Shown in pieces: positions 24,913 through 33,957 of a DNA stretch of 62,431 bases. Both the position numbers and the translations under genes were made by a program. Each line of letters opens with the position of its first letter. Within the stretch, counting starts at the first letter, position 1. The notes beneath the pieces are model-generated. The model was not told the origin of the DNA. It worked only from the letters and a program-made list of their open reading frames with translations, and did not search any database. This DNA comes from Planctomicrobium piriforme (GTDB lineage Bacteria > Planctomycetota > Planctomycetia > Planctomycetales > Planctomycetaceae): assembly GCA_945860955.1 (NCBI GenBank), contig CAMATH010000037.1, positions 1-62,431 of the forward strand, written 5' to 3'.

Positions 24913-26067
24913 ATGACCGAACCGGATTTTGAAGAGTTGCTGCGGGTTGTGACACAGCGATTGCGGCTGAAGGAGAAAGAGCGGCGTGAGCTGCTTGACG
25001 AATTGCGTGACCACTACGAAGCCCGCAAAGACGCGTTGCTGGCGGAAGGGTTGTCACCGGAGGACGCGGTCCGCATCGCCCTGTCCGATTTTGGAGACGC
25101 TGTTGAGTTGTCGGGGAATTTCAATCAAGTCACACGTTTACAACACCGGAGACTTCTCATGCGAATCACTACTGGAACGACCATCGCCGCCGCCGCCCTG
25201 TTGCTCGCCGTCGCGGCCTTTTTGCCCCAATCACACAACGCGCCGTTGACGGCGATCGTTCAGGCGCAAACGACACCGCCCGTTGCCGCGAAATCCGCCG
25301 ACGCAAGCGACCCGGGGACCGATGGGAACGCGGAAGTCGAACGACGGCTCGAGCGACTGATCGAGGTACGACTGGAAAACGTGCCACTGCAGGATGCCGT
25401 GAAGTATGTCGGTGCCACGGTCGAAGTCGACATCCTGGTGTCGAAAAGCGTAATCGACAACGGGTGGATTCCCGATGAAGACGTCGTGTTGAAATTGGAA
25501 TACCGTGAAATTCCAGCGCGGGCCGTGCTGGAACTCCTGCTGGAAGAACGGGATCTCTCCTTTACCATTCGGGACGGAGTGGTGCGAATTGTTGGCGCGG
25601 GTCAATCCAACGAATTGGCGGTCTATCCGGTCCAAGATTTGGCGCTGCGAGTCGACGCCCAACACCAGGACGGGGGAGTCGCCGCCCTCAGAGATCGCGC
25701 ACCGAAACAAGGAAACCTGAGGGGAGGCTCCGCCGGCACGATGGCGGGGTCTGGCATGGCGGGGGCGTCCGGCATGGCGGGGGCGCCTGGCATGGGAACG
25801 GGATCGGCTCCGGGGGCGAGCCTCGCCGGAACAGCGAACCCACTGCCGCTTTCAACCCACAGTCTCGCGGAACTCATCACCCAGACCGTCGCCTCAGAAA
25901 CTTGGTCGACCAACGGCGGCAGCGGTACCATCATGGAATACAACGGCCTCCTCGTGGTCAACCAGCAGCCGAAAGTGCAGGCGCAGATTCGCAAGTTGTT
26001 GCAGATGCTGCGGGCGGCCAAGGCGGTTGAGTTGCAGAAGCTGCAAGGCGGCCCGTCGAGTGCGTAA
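24913..26067 (+). CDS. membrane protein with PadR-associated helical domain and secretin-N-like domain
   Basis: About 384 residues from ATG 24913. Residues 1-75 are a cytoplasmic helical domain of the type found in PadR-linked membrane proteins (LKEKERRELLDELRDHYEAR, LSPEDAVRIALSDFG). A membrane segment lies at about 80-100 (MRITTGTTIAAAALLLAVAA). The periplasmic part has a secretin/TonB short N-terminal (STN)-like domain (about 150-235: VPLQDAVKYVGATVEVD, REIPARAVLELLLEERDLSF), a Gly/Met/Ala-rich linker with three near-repeats of GMAGA, and a second STN-like stretch ending QPKVQAQIRKLLQML. The GTG at 24904 is an alternative start. Function unknown. Confidence 0.68.
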   Translation: MTEPDFEELLRVVTQRLRLKEKERRELLDELRDHYEARKDALLAEGLSPEDAVRIALSDFGDAVELSGNFNQVTRLQHRRLLMRITTGTTIAAAALLLAVAAFLPQSHNAPLTAIVQAQTTPPVAAKSADASDPGTDGNAEVERRLERLIEVRLENVPLQDAVKYVGATVEVDILVSKSVIDNGWIPDEDVVLKLEYREIPARAVLELLLEERDLSFTIRDGVVRIVGAGQSNELAVYPVQDLALRVDAQHQDGGVAALRDRAPKQGNLRGGSAGTMAGSGMAGASGMAGAPGMGTGSAPGASLAGTANPLPLSTHSLAELITQTVASETWSTNGGSGTIMEYNGLLVVNQQPKVQAQIRKLLQMLRAAKAVELQKLQGGPSSA

Positions 26068-26102
26068 ATTCCGGCACGGTGGAAATACAACTGGGAACCC
26101 GA

Positions 26103-26124
26103 ACCGCGCCCGTCAGAATGCGGT
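26103..26124. repeat. dispersed hairpin repeat, copy 1
   Basis: ACCGC-GCCCGTCAGAAT-GCGGT: a 5-bp stem with a 12-base loop, located between the membrane-protein gene and the HTTM operon. It shares the block CCGCGCCCGTCAG and the GCGGTC end with the copy at 29026-29048. Both copies are intergenic. Confidence 0.5.
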
Positions 26125-26231
26125 CACCCTCGACCGTTTTCAGACGTGCGCGGCTCGACATAAATCTGTGGTCTATTTTGAGCGAGTCGCGGAGTTCGCC
26201 GCGATCGATTCGTGGTGTGGAGGATAACCGT

Positions 26232-27686
26232 TCAGGGATCGAATATCTCAAATGTTCGAGCGGCGAACTCGTATCCATCCAATTGTAAAATCACCCTGGC
26301 TGTCCCCGTAGGAAATTCCCCGGTCAACTCAAAACCGTTAATCGCATACGAGTGGCTGGGGTCGATCTGATGTTCAAATCGGGCCGCCAGACGGCCATCC
26401 GGTGCGATCAACACTCCTTCCAGCCGAACCGCCGGATGGGGTACTGAGAATTGAACCAGTACATGCAGCCTCCCTCCGATCGGAATGCGTCGCGCGTCTC
26501 CCAACACATCCCGTTCTCCACGCCAGGTTCCCCACGCGACGCGATGAACAAAATCTTCGAGCGCGGGTTTTCGCCCCATGCGCATCGAGTTGACCACCTC
26601 TGCCGGCACATGCGGTAATCGCCGCAGGGAGCGACGTCCAAATACTCCGTACCAGTCGCATTCCCATTGAATCGCCACTCCCGCCAGCGTGATCACCATG
26701 CCGACGGCAGAATACATCCAGGCGTTGCGACATCGCGTTCGCCAACGGGTCGGGAGAGACACGGTCGACGCGCGGATCCAGCGGCTCGCGATCTGGTCCA
26801 TGCGGTTCGGTTCCAGAAATGCCAAGAGCAGTACCAGTATCGTCGGGGAGAACAGCCCGACGTTCATCGTCACCCAGATCCCCAGGTGAAAGGTGACGGC
26901 CACCGCAAGCAGGGTCGATCGAAAACGAGGAACCCAGATCAGGAACGGAAACAGCAGTTCGAACAACACTGTCGCCAGACTGATTCCGCGCAGGGCGAAA
27001 CTGGAAGTCGCCAGGGACTGTCCCAAAGCGGTTCCACCCCAGCCCCGATCGAGGAGCGAGTATTGCAGGAGTTCGCCCCCGACAAACCAGGAGGACTTGA
27101 GCTTCGTCACGGCCGACGCGAAGTAGATGTGGCAGAGCAGGAATTGAATCAGCCGTCGTGCCATCGCGGAGTTCGCCGGTACTGAACTCGTCGCGTTCAC
27201 GTCCGCATCCAGTCCCCACGAGTTTCCACAACCCGAGAGTTGCAGAATTCCCAGCAAATGCAGCCAGATCACGGTGTATTTGGAGAATGTCCAGGAGACA
27301 TCCAACGGACGCAGCCACGCGATCAGCAGGAATGTGAGCAGCAGGCTGATTCGCGTTCGCCAGCCAACGACGACACACAGCGAGGTGAAGATCAAGAGTG
27401 ATTGCGCGATGACGGCCACAAGCGGACTCGGAATCGCGCCTCCCGTCGGATGGAATTCCCCAGTCGCCCGATGAGCCAAGTCCGACAGATCTGGTGTCGG
27501 CAAATTCATGGTGGCCGGCAGCTCGACGGGTAGTGCGAACATGGGCGCGGCCGGTCCCGCAGTTGAGTAGAGTTCGACCGTGTACCGCCACGTCGTGAGG
27601 ACGTCGTACAGCACCAGCAATCCCACGCCCATGCGAATCAGCGCCATGACCCGCGATGATTCGGGACGCTGCCACCAGTCAATCAT
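26232..27686 (-). CDS. HTTM-domain multi-pass membrane protein
   Basis: A 484-residue protein of the HTTM (vitamin K-dependent gamma-carboxylase-like membrane domain) family. About eight membrane segments are visible, for example VMALIRMGVGLLVLYDVL, LVAVIAQSLLIFTSLCVVVG and LFSPTILVLLLAFL; the typical SKYTVIWLHLLGILQLSGCG and CHIYFASAVTKLKSSWFVG stretches are present. The last 130 residues are soluble and outside the HTTM core. Its start overlaps the preceding gene by ATGA. Bacterial HTTM proteins are mostly uncharacterised; carboxylase chemistry should not be assumed. Confidence 0.8.
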   Translation of the reverse strand: MIDWWQRPESSRVMALIRMGVGLLVLYDVLTTWRYTVELYSTAGPAAPMFALPVELPATMNLPTPDLSDLAHRATGEFHPTGGAIPSPLVAVIAQSLLIFTSLCVVVGWRTRISLLLTFLLIAWLRPLDVSWTFSKYTVIWLHLLGILQLSGCGNSWGLDADVNATSSVPANSAMARRLIQFLLCHIYFASAVTKLKSSWFVGGELLQYSLLDRGWGGTALGQSLATSSFALRGISLATVLFELLFPFLIWVPRFRSTLLAVAVTFHLGIWVTMNVGLFSPTILVLLLAFLEPNRMDQIASRWIRASTVSLPTRWRTRCRNAWMYSAVGMVITLAGVAIQWECDWYGVFGRRSLRRLPHVPAEVVNSMRMGRKPALEDFVHRVAWGTWRGERDVLGDARRIPIGGRLHVLVQFSVPHPAVRLEGVLIAPDGRLAARFEHQIDPSHSYAINGFELTGEFPTGTARVILQLDGYEFAARTFEIFDP

Positions 27687-28336
27687 CGCGGCGTCCCCTG
27701 GCTCGTGGACTCGTCCATTTCGGTTGACTCATCCACTGTGTATTCCAGTCGCAATCGCCAGGTGGCGCGGGGAACACCGGCAGGCGGGTCGGCAATCGAC
27801 CGTACCACCGATGCCTGCCCAGTCGCTTCGTTTTCCGGTGTAAGCCTCCGATCCGTCGTCGCGGGTGGCCCGATTCCTTCGAACGGTTTCGGCGACCCCA
27901 TCCAGCGTTCGTAATCGCGGTCGGACAGATTGAATTTGGCCGGCCAGAATTGTTCAAAAAGAAGAACTCTGACTAGCGGATCGGATCGTCGTTCGGATTG
28001 CGTCTCTTGTCGGACCCGCTCCACGATTGTGCGGAAATACCTCCCTCCGCGATCGAGGTCCACCCGGGTGAGATCACCGGCGACCCCTTCGCGAAACTGT
28101 TGCCTGTCCGACGGATGCAGCAGCACAAACGCCCCGGCACGCGTCTGTCCGATCGCCACCCGACGTACCGATTCGGTTTGAAAATGCGGGAACATGTCCC
28201 ACGTGAAGAAGTACCCGAATTTCCCGCCCGGGGAGGTTCCCAACAGGTTGACCCCCAGCCAGCCAAGCGAAACAACGACATACACCGCGGCCAGCGCCAG
28301 ACAGACACGCTGCTTCAACGCGGTGGAGGCGCGCAT
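27683..28336 (-). CDS. single-pass membrane-anchored protein, HTTM partner
   Basis: A 217-residue hypothetical protein with an N-terminal membrane anchor (about 10-32, VCLALAAVYVVVSLGWLGVN), then GYFFTWDMFPHFQ, a motif I associate with proteins encoded next to HTTM genes, and a soluble domain with RVLLFEQFWPAKFNLSD. It overlaps the HTTM gene by four bases and the preceding gene by one base (TGATG), so the three are an operon. I recognise no enzyme motif. Confidence 0.65.
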   Translation of the reverse strand: MRASTALKQRVCLALAAVYVVVSLGWLGVNLLGTSPGGKFGYFFTWDMFPHFQTESVRRVAIGQTRAGAFVLLHPSDRQQFREGVAGDLTRVDLDRGGRYFRTIVERVRQETQSERRSDPLVRVLLFEQFWPAKFNLSDRDYERWMGSPKPFEGIGPPATTDRRLTPENEATGQASVVRSIADPPAGVPRATWRLRLEYTVDESTEMDESTSQGTPR

Positions 28337-28878
28337 CAGATTTCAAACAGTGACTGCGTCTTGACCACGGCGCAATTGTCGGGAAATGTATGAAACGCGT
28401 GGACCAGCAGGCTGTTGGAGCGGACTTCGGTCTGGATGAGACTCAGCGGACTGGGGGCGAGACGGCTGCTGCTGGGGAACTGGTGCCAGACATGAGCCCG
28501 GGCGCTGTCCACCAGCAATTCCTCGTGGAGATGCAGAAACACCTCGGGTTCCAGATGCTCGACCTGATAGCTGACGTGGTACAGAATGCCGCCGTCGTGT
28601 TCAACCGACTCATTTCGGCAACCGCGCAACCGTCGCGCGATCACTTGTCGCCCCTCGGGCAGTGGCGTTTCACCACTGGTCGCCACCTCACACAGCATCC
28701 CCTTTTGGTGTCGAAAACTCACCAGATGCCCAGCCTGACAGACCGAGAGTTCTGCCGACCAGTTCTTATGGCGGATGGTGTTGCGCGCGTAGACGGCCAG
28801 CAACTCGGGGTGAATCGACCGGCAGTAGAGCCGGAACACCAGGGTGCCAACATCGGGGCGCGCGATATGGACGGTCAT
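28336..28878 (-). CDS. conserved hypothetical protein, possibly DUF2617 family
   Basis: About 180 residues from ATG 28878 (MTVHIARPDVGTLVFRLYCR); a GTG at 28905 would add nine residues. The sequence has an H-rich centre (GILYHVSYQVEHLEPEVFLH), HQFPSSSRLAPSPLSL and a conserved-looking end (HAFHTFPDNCAVVKTQSLFE). The end and overall size resemble DUF2617 proteins, a family without known function; this assignment is from memory and moderate. First gene of the leftward HTTM operon. No signal peptide, so cytoplasmic. Confidence 0.6.
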   Translation of the reverse strand: MTVHIARPDVGTLVFRLYCRSIHPELLAVYARNTIRHKNWSAELSVCQAGHLVSFRHQKGMLCEVATSGETPLPEGRQVIARRLRGCRNESVEHDGGILYHVSYQVEHLEPEVFLHLHEELLVDSARAHVWHQFPSSSRLAPSPLSLIQTEVRSNSLLVHAFHTFPDNCAVVKTQSLFEI

Positions 28879-29025
28879 GACAGGGCTTCCCGCACAGAAT
28901 CGCACCCACGCGGTGCGAACGATGATGGATTATAGGTCCGTGACGCGGGGGGCCGCCACTGCGATTCCGCACCGGGAATTGGCCGTCGAAACAGAACCCG
29001 ACTGAAAGCCCCAAGCTTGCGTAGA

Positions 29026-29048
29026 GCCGCGCCCGTCAGGAAGCGGTC
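29026..29048. repeat. dispersed hairpin repeat, copy 2
   Basis: GCCGCGCCCGTCAGGAAGCGGTC, a near copy of 26103-26124 differing in a few loop bases; CCGC and GCGG can pair. Translated leftwards the sequence gives RPLPDGRGS, a string I have met in many spurious translations of planctomycete and related genomes, consistent with a common extragenic repeat. It lies in a 250-base interval between the TPR lipoprotein and the HTTM operon that holds no other recognisable gene. Confidence 0.55.
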
Positions 29049-29128
29049 GTCGTCCGGCGCGTCCTGACGAATGCGACTCGGATGAAGCGTCGCACTCTCC
29101 GCCGCGCGAAGCACAATTGACAACGGCT

Positions 29129-30097
29129 TCATTTTTCGGCGTTTGGAACCAGATTCGTCGAACGATCATCCCCTTCCGTCAGGCGGATGGGGGGACTGGT
29201 CGCCTGTTCGATCGCTTTCCGCAACGATTGCGAATCCGGGTCTCCCGGCGCGAGTTTTAGGGCGAGCGCGAGAGAACTGCGGGCCGCCTGCATCTCCCCC
29301 GCCTGGAACTGCACGAGCGCCAGTTCACGCCAGTCGGTTCCGCTCGCTTCCCGCAATTCAATCCCCGACGCCATCGCCTGGGCCGCGTCGCGCCACCGTC
29401 CCTGGTCGGCGTAACACCGTCCCAACAGCCACCAGGTTTCCCCCGCATGCTCACCACAAATCGGTGATTCTTCAATCAGCCGGCGGAGCATCGGGGCCGC
29501 CTGGTCTCCTGACCCGTTCATGTAAAGCTGCCGGGCTGCGAGAAACCTCGATTTCGACTCGTGTGGATCGATCGACAACGCTTCAAAAAACGACGCGGTC
29601 GCGCTCTCACCATCGCCCCGTTGTCCTTCGATTTGTCCATGCAGCAGATGGGCTTGAACCAGATGCGGGTCAATCTCCAGAGCCCGTTTCGCATGCGCGT
29701 CAGCGGCGTCGTATTGCTTCTGTTCAAACAGGATCTGCGACAGCAGGACATGCGCCCGAGGATCGTCCGGGCTTTGATCGATGGCTTCCTCGAGATGGGC
29801 GATGGCACCGGGCAGACTGCCGTGTTCCTGAAGCAGTTCAGAGAGCTGCAGGCGGATCTCGCAGTCGGTCGGGTCCGCCTCGACGGCTGCCGCCAGCAGT
29901 TGTTCGGCCCGCCCCACATCCCCCTGTTGGGCAGCATCGTGCGCCTGATCGACCAGCCGGGTTGTCTCCCGATGCGTCGCCTCCTTTTTTCCTTTCCACT
30001 GACATCCATCGGCGCAGAACATCGCCGCCGCGACCAGTCCTGTGGTCACAACGCGCAATGTGCGATGGTCTTCGGACGGAGTCACGGAATGAGCCAC
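29129..30097 (-). CDS. TPR-repeat lipoprotein
   Basis: A 322-residue protein starting at GTG 30097 with GAGGA just upstream. The leader RTLRVVTTGLVAAAMFCADGC ends in a loose lipobox (ADGC), so the mature protein would start at Cys32 and be lipid-anchored. About seven TPR units follow (GDVGRAEQLLAAAVEADP, GAIAHLEEAIDQSPDDPRAH, YDAADAHAKRALEIDPHL). The C-terminal 20 residues are unstructured. It is leftward and separated by 250 bases from the HTTM operon, with a repeat in between, so co-transcription is uncertain. Confidence 0.78.
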   Translation of the reverse strand: MAHSVTPSEDHRTLRVVTTGLVAAAMFCADGCQWKGKKEATHRETTRLVDQAHDAAQQGDVGRAEQLLAAAVEADPTDCEIRLQLSELLQEHGSLPGAIAHLEEAIDQSPDDPRAHVLLSQILFEQKQYDAADAHAKRALEIDPHLVQAHLLHGQIEGQRGDGESATASFFEALSIDPHESKSRFLAARQLYMNGSGDQAAPMLRRLIEESPICGEHAGETWWLLGRCYADQGRWRDAAQAMASGIELREASGTDWRELALVQFQAGEMQAARSSLALALKLAPGDPDSQSLRKAIEQATSPPIRLTEGDDRSTNLVPNAEK

Positions 30098-30426
30098 CTG
30101 GTCCTCGAAATTCAGGGAGGAACCGGTGAAAGGAAGAAGAGGTGAGTCGCGGGGGGGCGGGGAGCCTAGCAGAACGTCGAAAACGGGTGAAGATCAATCG
30201 CCGCGACGATTTTTCTTGTTGCCCCGGGGGCAAGTGGCTGTTCGCGAACTCATGCGACGCCGTCTTCCGCCCCGGTTCCGCCCGCCATGCTTCACCCCCA
30301 GGGGCGACATGCGGTAGACTGCGGCACTTGCGTCTCTGGTCCGGGAGTGTCGACCGTTTTTTCGGTCGGATCAAACGGGCGGAAAGTCGCCGACTAGTTG
30401 TTCTCGCTTGTTCAGGAGTCCGCGGT
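30098..30426. other. divergent promoter interval
   Basis: The rightward frame is open from 30142, but its first 95 codons read as basic, Arg-rich sequence without family features, and the true start of the dehydrogenase is ATG 30427. I see no convincing promoter hexamers, no palindrome and no RNA gene here. It probably contains the promoters for both divergent genes. Confidence 0.4.
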
Positions 30427-33400
30427 ATGCGTCGCGCCGTCTCAGCGTTTCAATTTCCCGCCACCCGAGTCGGGCTGTGCGCTCTGTGGATGTTCGCCGC
30501 CGTCGGCGCGAGCCTGGTCTCGCCGGTTTTCGCGCAGAAGCCCGCCAAAGAAACGGAGGCGTCGTTCACCGTCGCCGACGAGTTTGAAATCACGGTTTTC
30601 GCTTCCGAACCGATGATTTCGAACCCGATCGCGATCGACGTTGATACCTACGGCCGGGTCTGGGTGACGGAAGGAACGAAGTACCGCCGCAACGTCGGCA
30701 ATCCGCCTGACGACAAGATCAAGGTTCTCGAAGACACCGACGGCGACGGCGTCGCGAACAAAATGACGGTCTTTTCCAGCGACCTCAACGCGGCGATGGG
30801 GATTTGTGTCGCGGGTTCGAAGATTTACGTCCCCGAATCCCCCAATCTATACGTCTACGAAGACGCCAACAACGACCTGGTTCCGGATGGACCGCGCCAG
30901 ACACTGCTGACTGGCTTCGGAGGAAAAAACCACGACCACGGCACCCACAGTCAGGTCTTCGGGCCCGATCACAAGCTGTACATGACCAATGGCGACACCG
31001 GTTACGATGTCACCGGTCCGGATGGCAAAAAGATCAAGTTCCAGTGGGGGGGGATGATTCGTTGCGAAGCCGACGGAACGCAGCTCGAAGATTTCGCCGT
31101 CAATTTCCGGAACCCGGTTGAACTCGCCGTCGATTCGTTCGGCAATGTCTGGTGCAGCGACAACGACAACGACGGTTTGAAGTCGGTCCGGATCTGCTGG
31201 ATCCTGGAAGGGGGAAACTACGGCTGGTTCGGAGGACCGGAGAATATCCGCAATCCCGATGGAAGTTTCGACCCTATTCATCACTGGCGGGCGGACAAGC
31301 CGGGCTTTGTCCCCTACACGCTGATCACCGGGTTCGGGTCTCCCTGTGGCATGACGTTCTTTGAAGGGGATGCGTTTGGGCCGAAGTTTCAGAACCAGAT
31401 CATTCATTGCGACGCGGGACCGCGGGAAATTCGCCGATATTCGCCGCAGCGGCTCAAAGGAGTGGGTTACACCGCGGGTCTGGAGAACATTGTCACGAAC
31501 ACCGACGCCTACTTCCGCCCGGTCGATCCGTGCGTCGCTCCCGACGGTTCGATTTATGTGACCGACTGGTACGATGGAGGCGTGGGGGGGCATGCGTACA
31601 ACGACCCCGATCGCGGGCGGATCTATCGCATCACGCCGAAAGGGAAAAAGCTGACACGGAAGCATCAGTCGGGTCCGTACAAAACCGATGCTGACGCTCT
31701 CGCCGCTCTTTCCAGCCCCAATCACGCGACGACCTTTCTGGCCCGCGAGCAGTTGCTGCGGAGCGGCGCGGCTGCGATTCCGGCCCTGACAAAACTCGCG
31801 AGCGGTTCCGACCGCAATCTCAAAGCACGAGCGCTGTGGCTGCTCGATCGCATTGGGGGCGCGGGTCGCGATGTGGTGAAAGCCGAACTCAAGTCCACCG
31901 ACCCTGCGTACCGCGCTCTCGCGATTCGCATCCTGCGTCGCCATGGGGACGAATATCTCGCGGACATTTTGCCATTCACAAACGACGCCGACGGCGAAGT
32001 GCTGAAAGAAGCCCTGTTGTGCGCTGGGAATTCGAAATCGGAGGCGGCGGGAAAAGCGGTTGTGGCGGCGTATGATCGCTACGACGGCGAAGACCGCTAT
32101 CTGCTGGAGACTTTGGGGATCGCCTCCCGGTCGCGGCAGGCCGAAGTGTTCCAGGCGGTGGTCGAGAAAAACTCGTCGGCGGTCAACCCCCGGCTGGTCA
32201 ACATCGCCCGAATTCTCAGGCCGGAGGATGCGTCGAAATACCTCGCGGGAAAACTGGCGGCGGGAGGATTGAACGAGGAGTCGGCTCAGACGATTCTGGC
32301 CGCGCTGTCGAGTGTGGCGACGCCCGACGCGGGCAAATCGGTCGCGGGACTCCTGACTGGCAAGGCTCCCGAGGGAACGAAACTGCTGGCGCTGGCCGCC
32401 CTGCGACAAAACCTGTCGGGGTCCTGGAAGTCGCTGAAGGAGGACGCGGAATTGAAGCGGGGACTGGAGGCCTCCCTCGCGAGTCCACCGCTCGTTGTCG
32501 CGACGCTGGAAGTGATCGGCGAGGCGGCGTTGGGACAGTTCGCCGACTCCGTGGTGAAAGTGATCGCCGACGTAAAGGGGACGGACGCGGCTCGGATCGC
32601 GGCGATCGGGGTCGCCTCGCGGCTGTCGATCGAAGCGGCCGGTCCCGCCGAATTTGGAATTCTGGGTGGCCCCGTCGCGACCAGCGACGCGGTGAAGAAA
32701 GGGGCGATCGCCGGCCTGGTCGCGTTGCGCGACAACAAATCGGTCGGCGCGTTGCTGGCGTCTGACTCGGGCGCGTCGGCCGCCACACGGGAATCACTGG
32801 TCGATGGACTGATGCAATCGAGTGACGGCGGAGTTTTTCTGCTGCGTCTGATCGACACTCGAAAGCTGAACCAGAAACTCGCCGACCGGGCGATCGCGGC
32901 CGCGGTCGAACATCCCGACGTCAATGTCCGGCTGCTGTTCGAAAAATTCATTCCCGAGGCGCAGCGTCCGAAGACACTGGGGCAGAGCTTCAAATCGGCT
33001 GACATTCTCGCCCTGACGGGGGATGTGAACCGGGGTGCCCAGGTCTTCGCTCGCAGCGGAGCGGCCGCTTGCAACAAGTGTCACCGCGTGAAAGGACAGG
33101 GAGCCGACATCGGTCCCGAGCTCAGTCAAATCGGCCGCAAGTACGAACGGCAGGCTCTCCTGGAGACGATCATGAATCCCAGCGCGGGGATCGCGCCCGA
33201 GTATGTGCCGTACGTCGTGGAGACCGACGCCGGCAAGGTCTACGCGGGATTCCTCAAGGAAGCGAACGACGAGCATGTTTTGCTCAAATCGATCGACGGA
33301 ACCGTGTTTGATCTGCCTCGGGCGAAAGTCACTGAACTGGTGAAGCAGGAAAAATCCCTGATGCCCGAACTGGTGCTGAAGAACGTGACGGCGCAAGACG

Positions 33401-33957
33401 CGGCGGATCTGTTGGCGTACCTGTCGAGCCTGCAGGAGGCGATTGTGCATGCGTCGAACTTCCGCGTGCTGGGGCCGTTTCCCAATGTTCGCCCCGAACA
33501 GCGCGGCCAGGATTTCGGTCCGGAGGCGAAGGCGGCCGCCCCGGATTTCGACGCAAAGCACGCCACGTTCGGTATGAAGCAGATTGGCTGGACGCGGACC
33601 GAGGCGAAAGTGGGAGCGACCGGAGTCCCACAACTTGATATCCGCAAGCTGTCGGGAGAGGCGCAATTGCCCGCCGACAATGTGCTGTACTATTTCGCCG
33701 TCACGCTCGACTCGGCTTCGGCGCAGCCGGCCACACTGCACATCGGGTCGGATGATGGAGTGCAGGTGTGGGTCAATGGAAACAAGGTCCACGACAACAA
33801 GGTCACCCGCGCGCTGGCGGCCGCCCAGGACAAAATGAAGGTCGACCTGAAGCAGGGGAAGAATCTGATTCTGCTGAAAGTCGACCAGGGAAATGGCGAT
33901 TCGGGCGCGACACTTTCGGTCGAGGCGCGAGCCAATGTCTCGTTTGGGACGCCGTGA
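30427..33957 (+). CDS. PVC-type haem dehydrogenase with HEAT repeats and C-terminal beta-sandwich
   Basis: About 1176 residues from ATG 30427; AGGAG (30414-30418) is eight bases upstream and a signal peptide follows (MRRAVSAFQF ... VSPVFAQ). Residues about 45-400 are a dehydrogenase-like propeller (ITVFASEPMISNPIAIDVD, VWVTEGTKYRRN, VLEDTDGDGVANKMT). HEAT repeats occupy about 410-840, a cytochrome domain has C-N-K-C-H near residue 881 (VKGQGADIGPELSQIG), and residues about 1005-1176 form a beta-sandwich (ATLHIGSDDGVQVWVNGNKV). It is a paralogue in architecture of the protein at 9556-12798, with the carbohydrate-binding-like module at the opposite end. Confidence 0.88.
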   Translation: MRRAVSAFQFPATRVGLCALWMFAAVGASLVSPVFAQKPAKETEASFTVADEFEITVFASEPMISNPIAIDVDTYGRVWVTEGTKYRRNVGNPPDDKIKVLEDTDGDGVANKMTVFSSDLNAAMGICVAGSKIYVPESPNLYVYEDANNDLVPDGPRQTLLTGFGGKNHDHGTHSQVFGPDHKLYMTNGDTGYDVTGPDGKKIKFQWGGMIRCEADGTQLEDFAVNFRNPVELAVDSFGNVWCSDNDNDGLKSVRICWILEGGNYGWFGGPENIRNPDGSFDPIHHWRADKPGFVPYTLITGFGSPCGMTFFEGDAFGPKFQNQIIHCDAGPREIRRYSPQRLKGVGYTAGLENIVTNTDAYFRPVDPCVAPDGSIYVTDWYDGGVGGHAYNDPDRGRIYRITPKGKKLTRKHQSGPYKTDADALAALSSPNHATTFLAREQLLRSGAAAIPALTKLASGSDRNLKARALWLLDRIGGAGRDVVKAELKSTDPAYRALAIRILRRHGDEYLADILPFTNDADGEVLKEALLCAGNSKSEAAGKAVVAAYDRYDGEDRYLLETLGIASRSRQAEVFQAVVEKNSSAVNPRLVNIARILRPEDASKYLAGKLAAGGLNEESAQTILAALSSVATPDAGKSVAGLLTGKAPEGTKLLALAALRQNLSGSWKSLKEDAELKRGLEASLASPPLVVATLEVIGEAALGQFADSVVKVIADVKGTDAARIAAIGVASRLSIEAAGPAEFGILGGPVATSDAVKKGAIAGLVALRDNKSVGALLASDSGASAATRESLVDGLMQSSDGGVFLLRLIDTRKLNQKLADRAIAAAVEHPDVNVRLLFEKFIPEAQRPKTLGQSFKSADILALTGDVNRGAQVFARSGAAACNKCHRVKGQGADIGPELSQIGRKYERQALLETIMNPSAGIAPEYVPYVVETDAGKVYAGFLKEANDEHVLLKSIDGTVFDLPRAKVTELVKQEKSLMPELVLKNVTAQDAADLLAYLSSLQEAIVHASNFRVLGPFPNVRPEQRGQDFGPEAKAAAPDFDAKHATFGMKQIGWTRTEAKVGATGVPQLDIRKLSGEAQLPADNVLYYFAVTLDSASAQPATLHIGSDDGVQVWVNGNKVHDNKVTRALAAAQDKMKVDLKQGKNLILLKVDQGNGDSGATLSVEARANVSFGTP

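Noticed and set aside
28930-29169. 79-codon leftward frame containing PLPDGRGS
   Set aside because: The string is a translation of the dispersed repeat and overlaps the 3' end of the TPR lipoprotein; judged spurious.
30142-30426. 95-codon N-terminal extension of the second haem dehydrogenase
   Set aside because: Arg-rich without similarity and would bury the signal peptide; ATG 30427 has a good ribosome-binding site.
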